NCBI RefSeq assembly: GCF_009208055.1
Contig: NZ_WFKI01000072.1
Coordinates: 1 to 6,906 of the forward strand
DNA length: 6,906 nt
Reading direction: 5' to 3'
Origin: Poseidonibacter ostreae
GTDB taxonomy: Bacteria; Campylobacterota; Campylobacteria; Campylobacterales; Arcobacteraceae
Made by a program: the position numbers and the translations under genes. Positions 1-6,103 of the stretch are shown here, in pieces (positions within the stretch are counted from its first letter, which is position 1; the number at the start of each line of letters is the position of its first letter). Under the pieces are notes generated by a model. That model saw only the letters and a list, made by a program, of their open reading frames with translations, was not told the origin of the DNA and made no database searches.

Positions 1-591
1 TTTATTTTGAATATTATATTTTTTACAAATAAACATAAAGAAAAAGAAAATGGAAGTATGAAAAACAACTAATAAAAATATAGCAAGAGCAGGAACACCT
101 AAAAGTTGGTAAGACCAAGTATAAGACCAAACCCCAAAGTAAATAGTAATAATTTCACCAAAAGTTGGTAATATTGCAGATATAAGAATAAGCATAAGAA
201 TTTTACTCTTTAAAGTATCAATTTTTATTAGCCTTAAGATATTTTCTTCAATACGATAAAAGAACATAAAAGTTAAACCCCAAGCAAGTGGTAACCAATA
301 AGGAAATTGCCTATTACTACTTAAATCATAATAAAGCCAATATCCATTTTCAATTCCCCAAACTTCAGCACAAACTCCTAAAAAACCACTTATTAAAGTC
401 CCAGAAAATAATATATATGCTTTATTTTTCTCAGGATTTATTCTTGTGTCCTTATAAAATCTATAAATAAAAATACAAAGTAATAAGACTAAAAGCAAAA
501 AATCATACTTATGAAAATAGCCAATAATAGAACCTATTATAAGTAATGAAATAAAAGGTCTAAAAGAAATTAGTAACAGTTTTTTTAACAT
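1..591 (-). CDS. Polytopic membrane protein of unknown function, 3' end cut by window edge
   Basis: An open frame of 197 codons reads leftwards from an ATG at 589-591 and has no stop before the window ends. I do not recognise the family. The product is strongly hydrophobic, with about six likely membrane segments (roughly residues 8-25, 29-44, 58-75, 97-113, 130-150 and 163-188). A Lys-rich stretch (CKKYNIQNK) at the edge suggests that few residues are missing. Two halves share the signature E-x6-G-x-W-x-Y, at E76-Y87 and E146-Y157, each followed by a membrane-facing Pro (P101, P167), which points to an internal duplication. It starts 21 bases after the TauE/SafE stop on the same strand, so co-transcription is likely. 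Only a weak ribosome site (AGATAAAA) precedes it. The E/G/W/Y/P pattern loosely recalls membrane carotenoid-cyclase-like families, but I cannot support that assignment. Confidence 0.8.
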   Translation of the reverse strand, partial: MLKKLLLISFRPFISLLIIGSIIGYFHKYDFLLLVLLLCIFIYRFYKDTRINPEKNKAYILFSGTLISGFLGVCAEVWGIENGYWLYYDLSSNRQFPYWLPLAWGLTFMFFYRIEENILRLIKIDTLKSKILMLILISAILPTFGEIITIYFGVWSYTWSYQLLGVPALAIFLLVVFHTSIFFFFMFICKKYNIQNK

Positions 592-612
592 TTATTAATT
601 TTATCTAAAAAA

Positions 613-1380
613 CTATGAAACAATAATTTTAATAATATTTGCAAGAAGCATAAAAACTAAAACAATAACTAATACTTTTTTAATAAACTTTTCACCACCT
701 TTAATAGCATAATGACTCCCAGTCCATGAACCAGCCATATTTGCTAAGGCCATAGGAAGAGCAATCATCCATAATACTTTTCCAGCAGCAACAAAAGCAA
801 TTGCTGAACCTAGATTTGTAGCTAAGTTTAAAGGTTTTGTTGAAGCTGTTGAAACAATATAGTCTAAATGTAAAAACTTTTTCATTGAAATTGTCATATA
901 AGTTCCAGTTCCAGGTCCCAATAAGCCATCATAAAAACCAATTGGTGCAGTTGCTAAAACTATATTTTTATTATTTAATTCAGTTTTTTCTTCTTTTATA
1001 TCCTTACTTTTCTTTAATAAAAAGAGTAAAGCTATTGGAATTGATATCAAAATAGCCCAATTAATAATCTCATCTGATAAAAACATAACTAATTCACTTC
1101 CTATATAAGAAGCTATTAAACATGGAACAATAGCAATACTTACAACTTTTAAAGATATTTTTTTACTAAGAAAATATTTTATAGTAGCCATTGTAACACC
1201 AAATAAACTTGCCATTTTATTTGTTGCCAAAACAAAAATAGGAGGAATACCACTTAATAGAAGTACAGGGACTTGAACCATTCCCCCACCACCTGCAATT
1301 GAATCTATATAACCTGCAATAAAACCTGTAATTATAAAAACTATGATCCATGTAATAGTAATATCTTGTAAAAATTCCAT
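613..1380 (-). CDS. TauE/SafE family anion exporter/permease
   Basis: A complete 255-residue protein, of usual length for the TauE/SafE family (Pfam PF01925) of inner-membrane proteins. Known members export sulfite or sulfoacetate or move other organic anions; the substrate here cannot be read from sequence. The two diagnostic half-repeats are present. The N-terminal one has GYIDSIAGGGG near residues 23-33 followed by the QVP and TNKMAS segments. The C-terminal one has GFYDGLLGPGTGTY at 148-161 followed by STASTKPLNLATNLGSA. A charged, Lys/Glu-rich loop at about 123-139 separates the halves. About eight hydrophobic segments are visible. The start is well placed: AAAGAG lies just upstream of the ATG, and a TATAAT element sits a short way further up. 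It leads a two-gene unit with the membrane protein at the left edge. The MCP gene diverges from it. Confidence 0.93.
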   Translation of the reverse strand: MEFLQDITITWIIVFIITGFIAGYIDSIAGGGGMVQVPVLLLSGIPPIFVLATNKMASLFGVTMATIKYFLSKKISLKVVSIAIVPCLIASYIGSELVMFLSDEIINWAILISIPIALLFLLKKSKDIKEEKTELNNKNIVLATAPIGFYDGLLGPGTGTYMTISMKKFLHLDYIVSTASTKPLNLATNLGSAIAFVAAGKVLWMIALPMALANMAGSWTGSHYAIKGGEKFIKKVLVIVLVFMLLANIIKIIVS

Positions 1381-1403
1381 TTATACTCTTTTAATTTTTT
1401 GCA

Positions 1404-1409
1404 ATTATA
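1404..1409 (-). promoter_or_regulatory. Predicted -10 element for the tauE-like gene
   Basis: The minus strand reads TTTAGTTATAATTGC here, with a perfect TATAAT and a T-rich stretch just upstream, as in Campylobacter-type sigma-70 promoters. Transcription would begin about 16 bases before the ATG at 1380, which leaves room for the AAAGAG ribosome site. No convincing -35 hexamer is seen, which is normal in this phylum. The call is from sequence pattern only. Confidence 0.55.
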
Positions 1410-1497
1410 ACTAAAAGTTCAAAATATTCCAAAGAATAAGATATAAAAAATAATATTTAGACTATTGATTTAAAACAATATATTACTATTACTTTTC

Positions 1498-1506
1498 TAG
1501 TATAAT
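1498..1506 (+). promoter_or_regulatory. Predicted -10 element for the cetA-like/cetB-like operon
   Basis: TAGTATAAT contains a perfect TATAAT at 1501-1506, preceded by an AT-rich T-tract (ACTTTTC). The predicted transcript start is near 1513. That gives a leader of about 25 bases containing an AAGG ribosome site (1526-1529), 8 bases before the MCP start codon. I found no sigma-54 (-24/-12) or FliA-type motif, so this receptor operon appears to be driven by the housekeeping sigma factor. Confidence 0.55.
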
Positions 1507-1520
1507 TATAGTAACTATAA
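1506..1520 (+). promoter_or_regulatory. Perfect 15-base dyad over the predicted transcription start (possible operator)
   Basis: TTATAGT and ACTATAA form a perfect inverted repeat around a central A at 1513. It abuts the -10 element and lies over the predicted +1. Such a position would suit a repressor-binding site. In DNA this AT-rich, short dyads arise by chance fairly often, so the functional reading is only a suggestion. Confidence 0.3.
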
Positions 1521-1537
1521 CTATCAAGGTTCAAATA

Positions 1538-2938
1538 ATGCTTAGAAATATATCAACTAAAAAAAGATTACTAATTAACTTAATTTCAAGTCAAATAGGA
1601 TTCGCTTTAATAAGTATAGTTGCAATATTAAGTGACTATAAAATTATTGCAATTATTACTGTAAATATTTTCTTTGCTATTATAACTACATATTTAGCAA
1701 TACACTCCATGAATAGAATTGTTGGAGGTATTGATAAACTTAAAAAATATATTGATAATCTTATGGATTTTGCTTTTTATAAAACAAATCGAATTAAAAA
1801 AGCAGAATTTATTAATGATGATGATATTGGATTAATTTTAAAAGAATTAAATTTATATGTAGATAAATTTGATACGATGAGAAAAAATGACATGCATGTG
1901 CTTGGAGAAGTTGTAATTGCATTGAATAAAGTTTCACAAGGAATTTATACTTCTAAAATACATACTAATTCTAACAATTTTATGATTCATACTCTAAAAA
2001 TAATAGTAAATAAAATGCTTGAAACAACAAATGAAAACATGCAAGAATTAGTTGATATAATGGATAAGTATACAAATCAAGATTATCGAGATCAAATGAA
2101 AATAAACCCTATATTAAAGGGAAAAATGCTTATTACAATGGAACAAATAAATAAATTAGGAAAAGAATTAAATGATAGTGCAAAACTTAATTTAAAGAAT
2201 GGTACTAAATTAGAATCAAATTCTATTAGTATGCATAAGTCAGTTGAAAACCTATCAGTAAGAGCAAATGAACAAGCTGCGTCTTTAGAAGAAACAGCAG
2301 CATCTTTAGAAGAAATTACTTCCATTACACAAAACAATAATGAAAATGCTATAAAAATGGCAGACTTAAGTAAAACAGTAAAAGAATCTGTTACTTTAGG
2401 AGAAAAACTTGCTAGTGATACAGCAAGTGCTATGGATGAAATAAATCAAAAAGTAACTTCAATAAATGAAGCGATAAGTGTGATTGATCAAATAGCATTC
2501 CAAACAAATATCCTTTCATTAAATGCAGCAGTAGAAGCTGCAACTGCAGGTGAAGCTGGAAAAGGCTTTGCAGTTGTTGCAGGTGAAGTTAGAAACCTTG
2601 CAACAAGAAGTACACAAGCGGCAAAAGAGATTAAAATCTTAGTTGAAAATGCAACTTTAAAAACAGATCAAGGTAAAATGATATCAGATGAAATGAGTAG
2701 AGGATACAATAATTTAAATACACTAATATCTCAAACAATTAATATTATTCAAGACGTAAGTGTTGCTTCAAATGAACAGTTAACTGGTATTAAACAAATC
2801 AATCAAGCAATTACAATACTAGATAAAGTAACACAAGAGAATGCAAGTGAAGCTAGCAAGGTAGCAGACTTTGCAGATGAAACTCTTTTAATGGCACAAA
2901 TTTTAGTAGATGATGCAAAAAATAAAAAAGTAAACTAG
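1538..2938 (+). CDS. cetA: Methyl-accepting chemotaxis protein, CetA-like energy-taxis transducer
   Basis: A 466-residue transducer that should relay signals to CheA/CheW. Two adjacent membrane segments (about residues 11-31 and 35-56) are joined by only a few residues, so there is no periplasmic ligand-binding domain. A HAMP-like linker follows (about 57-110). The cytoplasmic signalling coiled coil occupies about 200-460, with an adaptation-site-like stretch AASLEETAASLEE (247-259) and the hairpin tip at about 317-355 (QTNILSLNAAVEAA, then GKGFAVVAGEVRNLA). The layout and length match Campylobacter CetA (Tlp9), which works with a separate PAS protein. The next gene, 8 bases on, encodes just such a protein, which supports the symbol. 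AAGG at 1526-1529 fixes the start. The tip residue usually Arg (EAARAGE) is Thr336 here. No CheB/CheR-docking pentapeptide is seen at the C-terminus. MCP identity is certain; cetA orthology is inferred. Confidence 0.92.
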   Translation: MLRNISTKKRLLINLISSQIGFALISIVAILSDYKIIAIITVNIFFAIITTYLAIHSMNRIVGGIDKLKKYIDNLMDFAFYKTNRIKKAEFINDDDIGLILKELNLYVDKFDTMRKNDMHVLGEVVIALNKVSQGIYTSKIHTNSNNFMIHTLKIIVNKMLETTNENMQELVDIMDKYTNQDYRDQMKINPILKGKMLITMEQINKLGKELNDSAKLNLKNGTKLESNSISMHKSVENLSVRANEQAASLEETAASLEEITSITQNNNENAIKMADLSKTVKESVTLGEKLASDTASAMDEINQKVTSINEAISVIDQIAFQTNILSLNAAVEAATAGEAGKGFAVVAGEVRNLATRSTQAAKEIKILVENATLKTDQGKMISDEMSRGYNNLNTLISQTINIIQDVSVASNEQLTGIKQINQAITILDKVTQENASEASKVADFADETLLMAQILVDDAKNKKVN

Positions 2939-2946
2939 GATAAATA

Positions 2947-3345
2947 ATGGGAAAAGAGATAGTTTTAGATGATTTTGCCTTTTTAGTAAGTGAAACTGAT
3001 GAAAAAGGAATTATAATATTTGCAAATGATGATTTTTGTAAAATTGCTGAATATGAAGTTGATGAATTAATAGGACAAGCACATAGTATTGTAAGACATA
3101 AAGATATGCCAAAAGCTGCTTTTCAAGACTTATGGGACACTGTAAAAAAAGGTGAAATTTGGAGTGGATATGTAAAGAATGCCACAAAATCAGGTAACTA
3201 TTATTGGGTATTTGCAACAGTTTTTCCAACTACTACATCAGATGGAAGAAAAGGTTACTTATCTTGTAGAAGAAAAGCAAGTATTGAAGAAATTAATGAA
3301 CATATAATTCTATACAAAGATTTAAAAGCAAAAGAGAGCATATAA
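2947..3345 (+). CDS. cetB: Aer/CetB-type PAS redox-sensor protein
   Basis: A 132-residue soluble protein made almost entirely of one PAS domain (about residues 8-112) with a short helical tail. Family members (the Aer N-terminal domain and Campylobacter CetB) bind FAD and sense electron-transport or redox state. The diagnostic stretch is present: IVRHKDMPKAAF at 48-59 with R50, H51 and D53, then W63, the GEIWSGYVKN segment with W72, YYW with W87, and the terminal GYLSCRRK strand. His and Trp residues in this region are linked to FAD binding in Aer/CetB. The protein has no membrane segment or MCP domain, so it should act by docking on the HAMP/signalling region of the MCP encoded 8 bases upstream. 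AGGA at 2937-2940 overlaps the MCP stop and lies 6 bases before this ATG, which indicates one transcript and coupled translation. The gene ends inside a terminator hairpin. Confidence 0.88.
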   Translation: MGKEIVLDDFAFLVSETDEKGIIIFANDDFCKIAEYEVDELIGQAHSIVRHKDMPKAAFQDLWDTVKKGEIWSGYVKNATKSGNYYWVFATVFPTTTSDGRKGYLSCRRKASIEEINEHIILYKDLKAKESI

Positions 3346-3370
3346 TTATTCTTTTGCTTTTTAATTTTCT
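3324..3370 (+). terminator. Rho-independent terminator overlapping the end of cetB
   Basis: AAAAGCAAAAGA (3324-3335) and TCTTTTGCTTTT (3350-3361) are perfect 12-base complements separated by a 14-base loop, and the right arm runs into TTAATTTTCT. The left arm lies in the last codons of the PAS gene and the stop codon (3343-3345) lies in the loop. The stem is AT-rich, with two G-C pairs at its centre and one near the loop. It should separate the chemotaxis operon from the photolyase cluster. Confidence 0.65.
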
Positions 3371-3414
3371 TATTAAAGCACAAGTAAGTCCTACAAAACA
3401 ACTTCTAAAAATCA

Positions 3415-3420
3415 TAAAAT
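3415..3420 (+). promoter_or_regulatory. Predicted -10 element placing transcription start at the photolyase ATG
   Basis: TAAAAT is followed by six bases (CTTTTT) and then the ATG at 3427. With the usual -10 to +1 distance, the transcript would begin at or next to the A of the start codon. No purine-rich Shine-Dalgarno sequence lies in the 20 bases before the ATG, which fits a leaderless mRNA. An AGTAAGT sequence at 3383-3389 only weakly resembles the Campylobacter -35 region, and at an unusual distance. Confidence 0.4.
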
Positions 3421-3426
3421 CTTTTT

Positions 3427-4824
3427 ATGAAAATATTTATTTTATACCCTAATCAACTTTTTAAAAATATAGAAAAACTTAACAATACCAAAGTGCTATT
3501 AATAGAAGAGCCACTTTTTTTTAAACAATATGACTTTCATATTCAAAAGCTAGTTCTTCATCGTGCAAGTATGAAATTTTATGAAGGGTATTTAAAAGAA
3601 CATAATATTGATATTGAATATTTTGAAGACGAAACTTACCTAAATAAGTATCAAGATGAAGAAATTTATGTTTATGATTTATTTGATGATTATTTAGAAA
3701 ATAAAGTCTATAAAAACTTTACTAATATTAAAACAGTTAAAAACCCTAACTTTATAAATCCAAATGATTCAAATAAATTTATGCATAATTTTTATAAAAA
3801 TAGAAGAAATGAACTAAATATTTTTATGGAAAATGGTAAGCCACTTCATGGCAAGTATAGTTTTGATAGTGAAAATAGGAAAAAGCTTCCAAAAGATATA
3901 AAAATACCTGCAACATTTAGCTTTGATAATAAATATGTAAAAGAAGCAAAAAATTATTGTAAAAAGTTTAAAACTCTTGGAGTTGTAAATGAAGATTTTT
4001 ATTATCCTACTACTTTTGATGAAGCATCAATCCAACTTGAGTATTTTATAAAAGATAAATTTGAAAACTTTGGAGATTATCAAGATGCAATAACAAAGCA
4101 AAATAAAGAGTACTTTTTATTTCACTCGAATATTTCAAGCTCATTAAATATAGGTCTTATAGATTTAAAAGAATTAATAGAAAAAATAGTAAGTGCAGAT
4201 GCTGCATATAATGCAAAAGAAGGTTTTATACGTCAAATAATAGGCTGGAGAGAGTTTATGCTAAAGATTTATCAAAATGATGGTGTAGCTTTACGTAATT
4301 CTAATTTTTTTGAATTTAAAAATGAAATTCCTCTTAAAATATTAGAAGCTAAAAGTGGGATTACTCCTTTAGATGATTGTATAAAAAAACTAAATCAAAG
4401 TGCATATAATCATCATATAGAAAGACTAATGATTTTAGGAAATTTATTTTTATTACTTGAAATAAAACCAAATAGCGTTTATAAGTTTTTTATGAAACAT
4501 TATATTGATGCTTATGATTGGGTAATGGTCGGAAACGTATATGGAATGAGTGGGTTTAGTGATGGAGGAAGTATCACAACTAAACCATATATTTGTAGTT
4601 CAAATTATATTATAAAAATGAGTGACTATAAAAAAAGTGAAGATTGGAGTCCTATTGTAGATGCTTTATATTGGAGATTTTTAAATAAATATTCAAATAA
4701 GTTTGCGCAAAATCCAAGAATGAAAATGCAAATAGCACTTTTAAATAAAATGAAAGATGAGAAGCTACAAAAGCATTTAGAAATAGCCAATAATTTTATA
4801 GAAAATCTTTTTATTACAAAATGA
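3427..4824 (+). CDS. Cryptochrome/photolyase family protein (DPRP, FeS-BCP/PhrB-like) lacking the iron-sulfur ligands
   Basis: A 465-residue flavoprotein of the bacterial cryptochrome/(6-4) photolyase family, somewhat shorter than typical members (about 500). The N-terminal DPRP domain shows KLVLHRASMK (41-50), FMENGKP (133-139) and the GKYSFDSENRKKLP segment (142-155). The helical FAD-binding half shows EGFIRQIIGWREFM (265-278), HHIERLMILGN (329-339), DAYDW (361-365), GMSGFSDGG (373-381) and NPRMKM (429-434). H329 and H330 match the active-site histidine pair of PhrB. Of the four cluster cysteines only C318 remains: the region matching C-x2-C and the third Cys is shortened and reads YKKSEDW (401-407). 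The positions I align with PhrB W342, W390 and Y391 hold Lys/Ser, F354 and F355. Repair activity is therefore uncertain; it could be a photosensor. No Shine-Dalgarno sequence precedes the start, but the N-terminus fits the family. The next gene, on the same strand 43 bases on, is a DNA-repair-type radical SAM protein. Confidence 0.9.
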   Translation: MKIFILYPNQLFKNIEKLNNTKVLLIEEPLFFKQYDFHIQKLVLHRASMKFYEGYLKEHNIDIEYFEDETYLNKYQDEEIYVYDLFDDYLENKVYKNFTNIKTVKNPNFINPNDSNKFMHNFYKNRRNELNIFMENGKPLHGKYSFDSENRKKLPKDIKIPATFSFDNKYVKEAKNYCKKFKTLGVVNEDFYYPTTFDEASIQLEYFIKDKFENFGDYQDAITKQNKEYFLFHSNISSSLNIGLIDLKELIEKIVSADAAYNAKEGFIRQIIGWREFMLKIYQNDGVALRNSNFFEFKNEIPLKILEAKSGITPLDDCIKKLNQSAYNHHIERLMILGNLFLLLEIKPNSVYKFFMKHYIDAYDWVMVGNVYGMSGFSDGGSITTKPYICSSNYIIKMSDYKKSEDWSPIVDALYWRFLNKYSNKFAQNPRMKMQIALLNKMKDEKLQKHLEIANNFIENLFITK

Positions 4825-4830
4825 TATATT

Positions 4831-4861
4831 TTTAAGTGTTAGCTATATTTTTTACTAAAAT
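4831..4861 (+). promoter_or_regulatory. Predicted Campylobacter-type sigma-70 promoter of the radical SAM gene
   Basis: TTTAAGTGTT (4831-4840) fits the TTTAAGTnTT pattern described for Campylobacter jejuni -35 regions. A T-run (about 4848-4853) fits the -16 region and TAAAAT (4856-4861) the -10. The ATG follows exactly six bases after the -10, so the mRNA may be leaderless; the GAG at 4864-4866 is too close to the ATG to serve as a Shine-Dalgarno sequence. The promoter would drive the radical SAM/DUF4130 pair separately from the photolyase gene. Confidence 0.55.
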
Positions 4862-4867
4862 TAGAGT

Positions 4868-6103
4868 ATGAAAAATGATATATATGAAAAAATGGAAATT
4901 CTTAGTAATAGTGCAAAATATGATGTATCTTGTTCTTCAAGTGGAGTTGAAACAAATTATAAAAAAGGTGAGTTAGGAGCAACTCATACAAGTGGAATTT
5001 GCCATAGTTTTACACCTGATGGAAGATGTGTATCTTTACTTAAAGTACTTCTTACAAATATATGTATTTATGATTGTGCCTATTGCATAAATCGTATTTC
5101 AAATGATATCCCAAGAGCTGTATTTACTCCAAGAGAACTTGCTGATATCACTATAAACTTTTATAAAAGAAACTATATTGAGGGACTTTTTTTAAGTTCT
5201 GGAATTGTAAAAACTGAAGACCATACCATGACTTTAATTTTAAAAGCTCTAAAAATTTTAAGATATGAATATAAATTTAATGGATATATTCATGTAAAAC
5301 TTATACCTGCTAGTAGCATGGAATTAGTTGAGCAAATAGTAAAACTAGCAAATAGAGTAAGCTCAAATATTGAGCTTCCAAGTGATAAATCTTTAAAACT
5401 TCTTGCTCCAAATAAGACAAAAGAAAAAGTACTTCAACCTCTAAAATTCGCAAGAGATTTAAGTTTAGAAAAGAATCAAAAACCAATAGGTATGAGTACG
5501 CAACTAATTGTAGGTGCTACTCCTGAAAGTGATAGAGATATTTTAAAACTAAGTTCAGCACTTTATGATAAAGCTTTATTAAAAAGGGTTTATTATAGCG
5601 CTTATATCCCTGTAAATGATGATAGAAATCTTCCATCAATAGTCTCTAAACCCCCAATGTTAAGAGAGCATAGGCTTTATCAAGCTGATTGGTTACTAAG
5701 ATTTTATGATTTTTCTTGGGAAGAGATAGTAACAGATGAATTTCCAAATTTAGATGAAGACTTAGACCCTAAAGCTTTTTGGGCAATTAACAATCTAAAA
5801 TACTTTCCAATGGAAATAAATACAGCTTCAAAAGAAGAACTTTTAAGAATTCCAGGAATTGGAGCTAGAGGTGTATTTAAGATATTAAAAGCAAGAAGAT
5901 TTAAAAGACTAACTTTTGATGATTTAAAGAAATTAAAAATCTCAATTAAAAAAGCAAAATATTTTATAACTTGTGATAAAGAGTTTCAAAAACAAGTTCC
6001 TTTTTATAGAGAAAATATAAGAACAGCACTAATAAAACCCGAAGTAAAAAAAATAATACAACCCTCATTATTTGATATAAGTTCAATTACTGGTGAGCTA
6101 TGA
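4868..6103 (+). CDS. Putative DNA modification/repair radical SAM protein (TIGR03916-like)
   Basis: A 411-residue radical SAM enzyme. NICIYDCAYC (64-73) supplies the C-x3-C-x2-C triad (C66, C70, C73) for the [4Fe-4S] cluster that cleaves S-adenosylmethionine. The family-typical N-terminus is present, with AKYDVSCSSSG (16-26) and then GICHSFTPDGRC (43-54), so C22, C45 and C54 are further candidate metal ligands. A helix-hairpin-helix follows near 317-345 (INTASKEELLRIPGIGARG), a non-specific DNA-binding motif like that of ComEA or UvrC, which implies DNA as substrate or scaffold. I know of no established reaction for the family; its names rest on context with a uracil-DNA-glycosylase-linked partner. 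That partner is the next gene, overlapping by four bases (ATGA). The start fits the family N-terminus, but there is no Shine-Dalgarno sequence. The adjacent photolyase-like gene suggests a role in UV damage, which is inference. Confidence 0.9.
   Translation: MKNDIYEKMEILSNSAKYDVSCSSSGVETNYKKGELGATHTSGICHSFTPDGRCVSLLKVLLTNICIYDCAYCINRISNDIPRAVFTPRELADITINFYKRNYIEGLFLSSGIVKTEDHTMTLILKALKILRYEYKFNGYIHVKLIPASSMELVEQIVKLANRVSSNIELPSDKSLKLLAPNKTKEKVLQPLKFARDLSLEKNQKPIGMSTQLIVGATPESDRDILKLSSALYDKALLKRVYYSAYIPVNDDRNLPSIVSKPPMLREHRLYQADWLLRFYDFSWEEIVTDEFPNLDEDLDPKAFWAINNLKYFPMEINTASKEELLRIPGIGARGVFKILKARRFKRLTFDDLKKLKISIKKAKYFITCDKEFQKQVPFYRENIRTALIKPEVKKIIQPSLFDISSITGEL

Noticed and set aside
288..470. 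60-codon open frame on the plus strand
   Set aside because: It lies wholly antisense to the left-edge membrane protein, its product is low-complexity and Lys/Leu/Tyr-rich, and it has no ribosome site.
837..1055. 72-codon open frame on the plus strand
   Set aside because: It is antisense to the clearly conserved TauE/SafE gene and its translation resembles no protein family.
1381..1537. Sigma-54 or FliA promoter for the chemotaxis genes
   Set aside because: No GG-N10-GC type -24/-12 pair and no CGATWT-like -10 is present; the TATAAT elements explain both directions better.
2240..2300. Near-repeat of AASLEE-type sequence in the MCP, at first sight a DNA repeat
   Set aside because: It is the normal heptad and adaptation-site pattern of MCP signalling domains, not a tandem repeat with its own function.
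2092..2337. 81-codon open frame on the minus strand
   Set aside because: It is antisense to the MCP signalling domain; its Ser/Ala/Asp and Phe runs are the complement of the repetitive MCP coiled-coil codons.
3011..3229. 72-codon open frame on the minus strand
   Set aside because: It is antisense to the conserved PAS domain, and no promoter or ribosome site was seen.
4398..4500. Possible iron-sulfur loss caused by a frameshift or sequencing error in the photolyase-like gene
   Set aside because: The frame is continuous, and conserved family motifs flank the altered regions in the same frame on both sides, so a simple indel error does not explain the missing cysteines.
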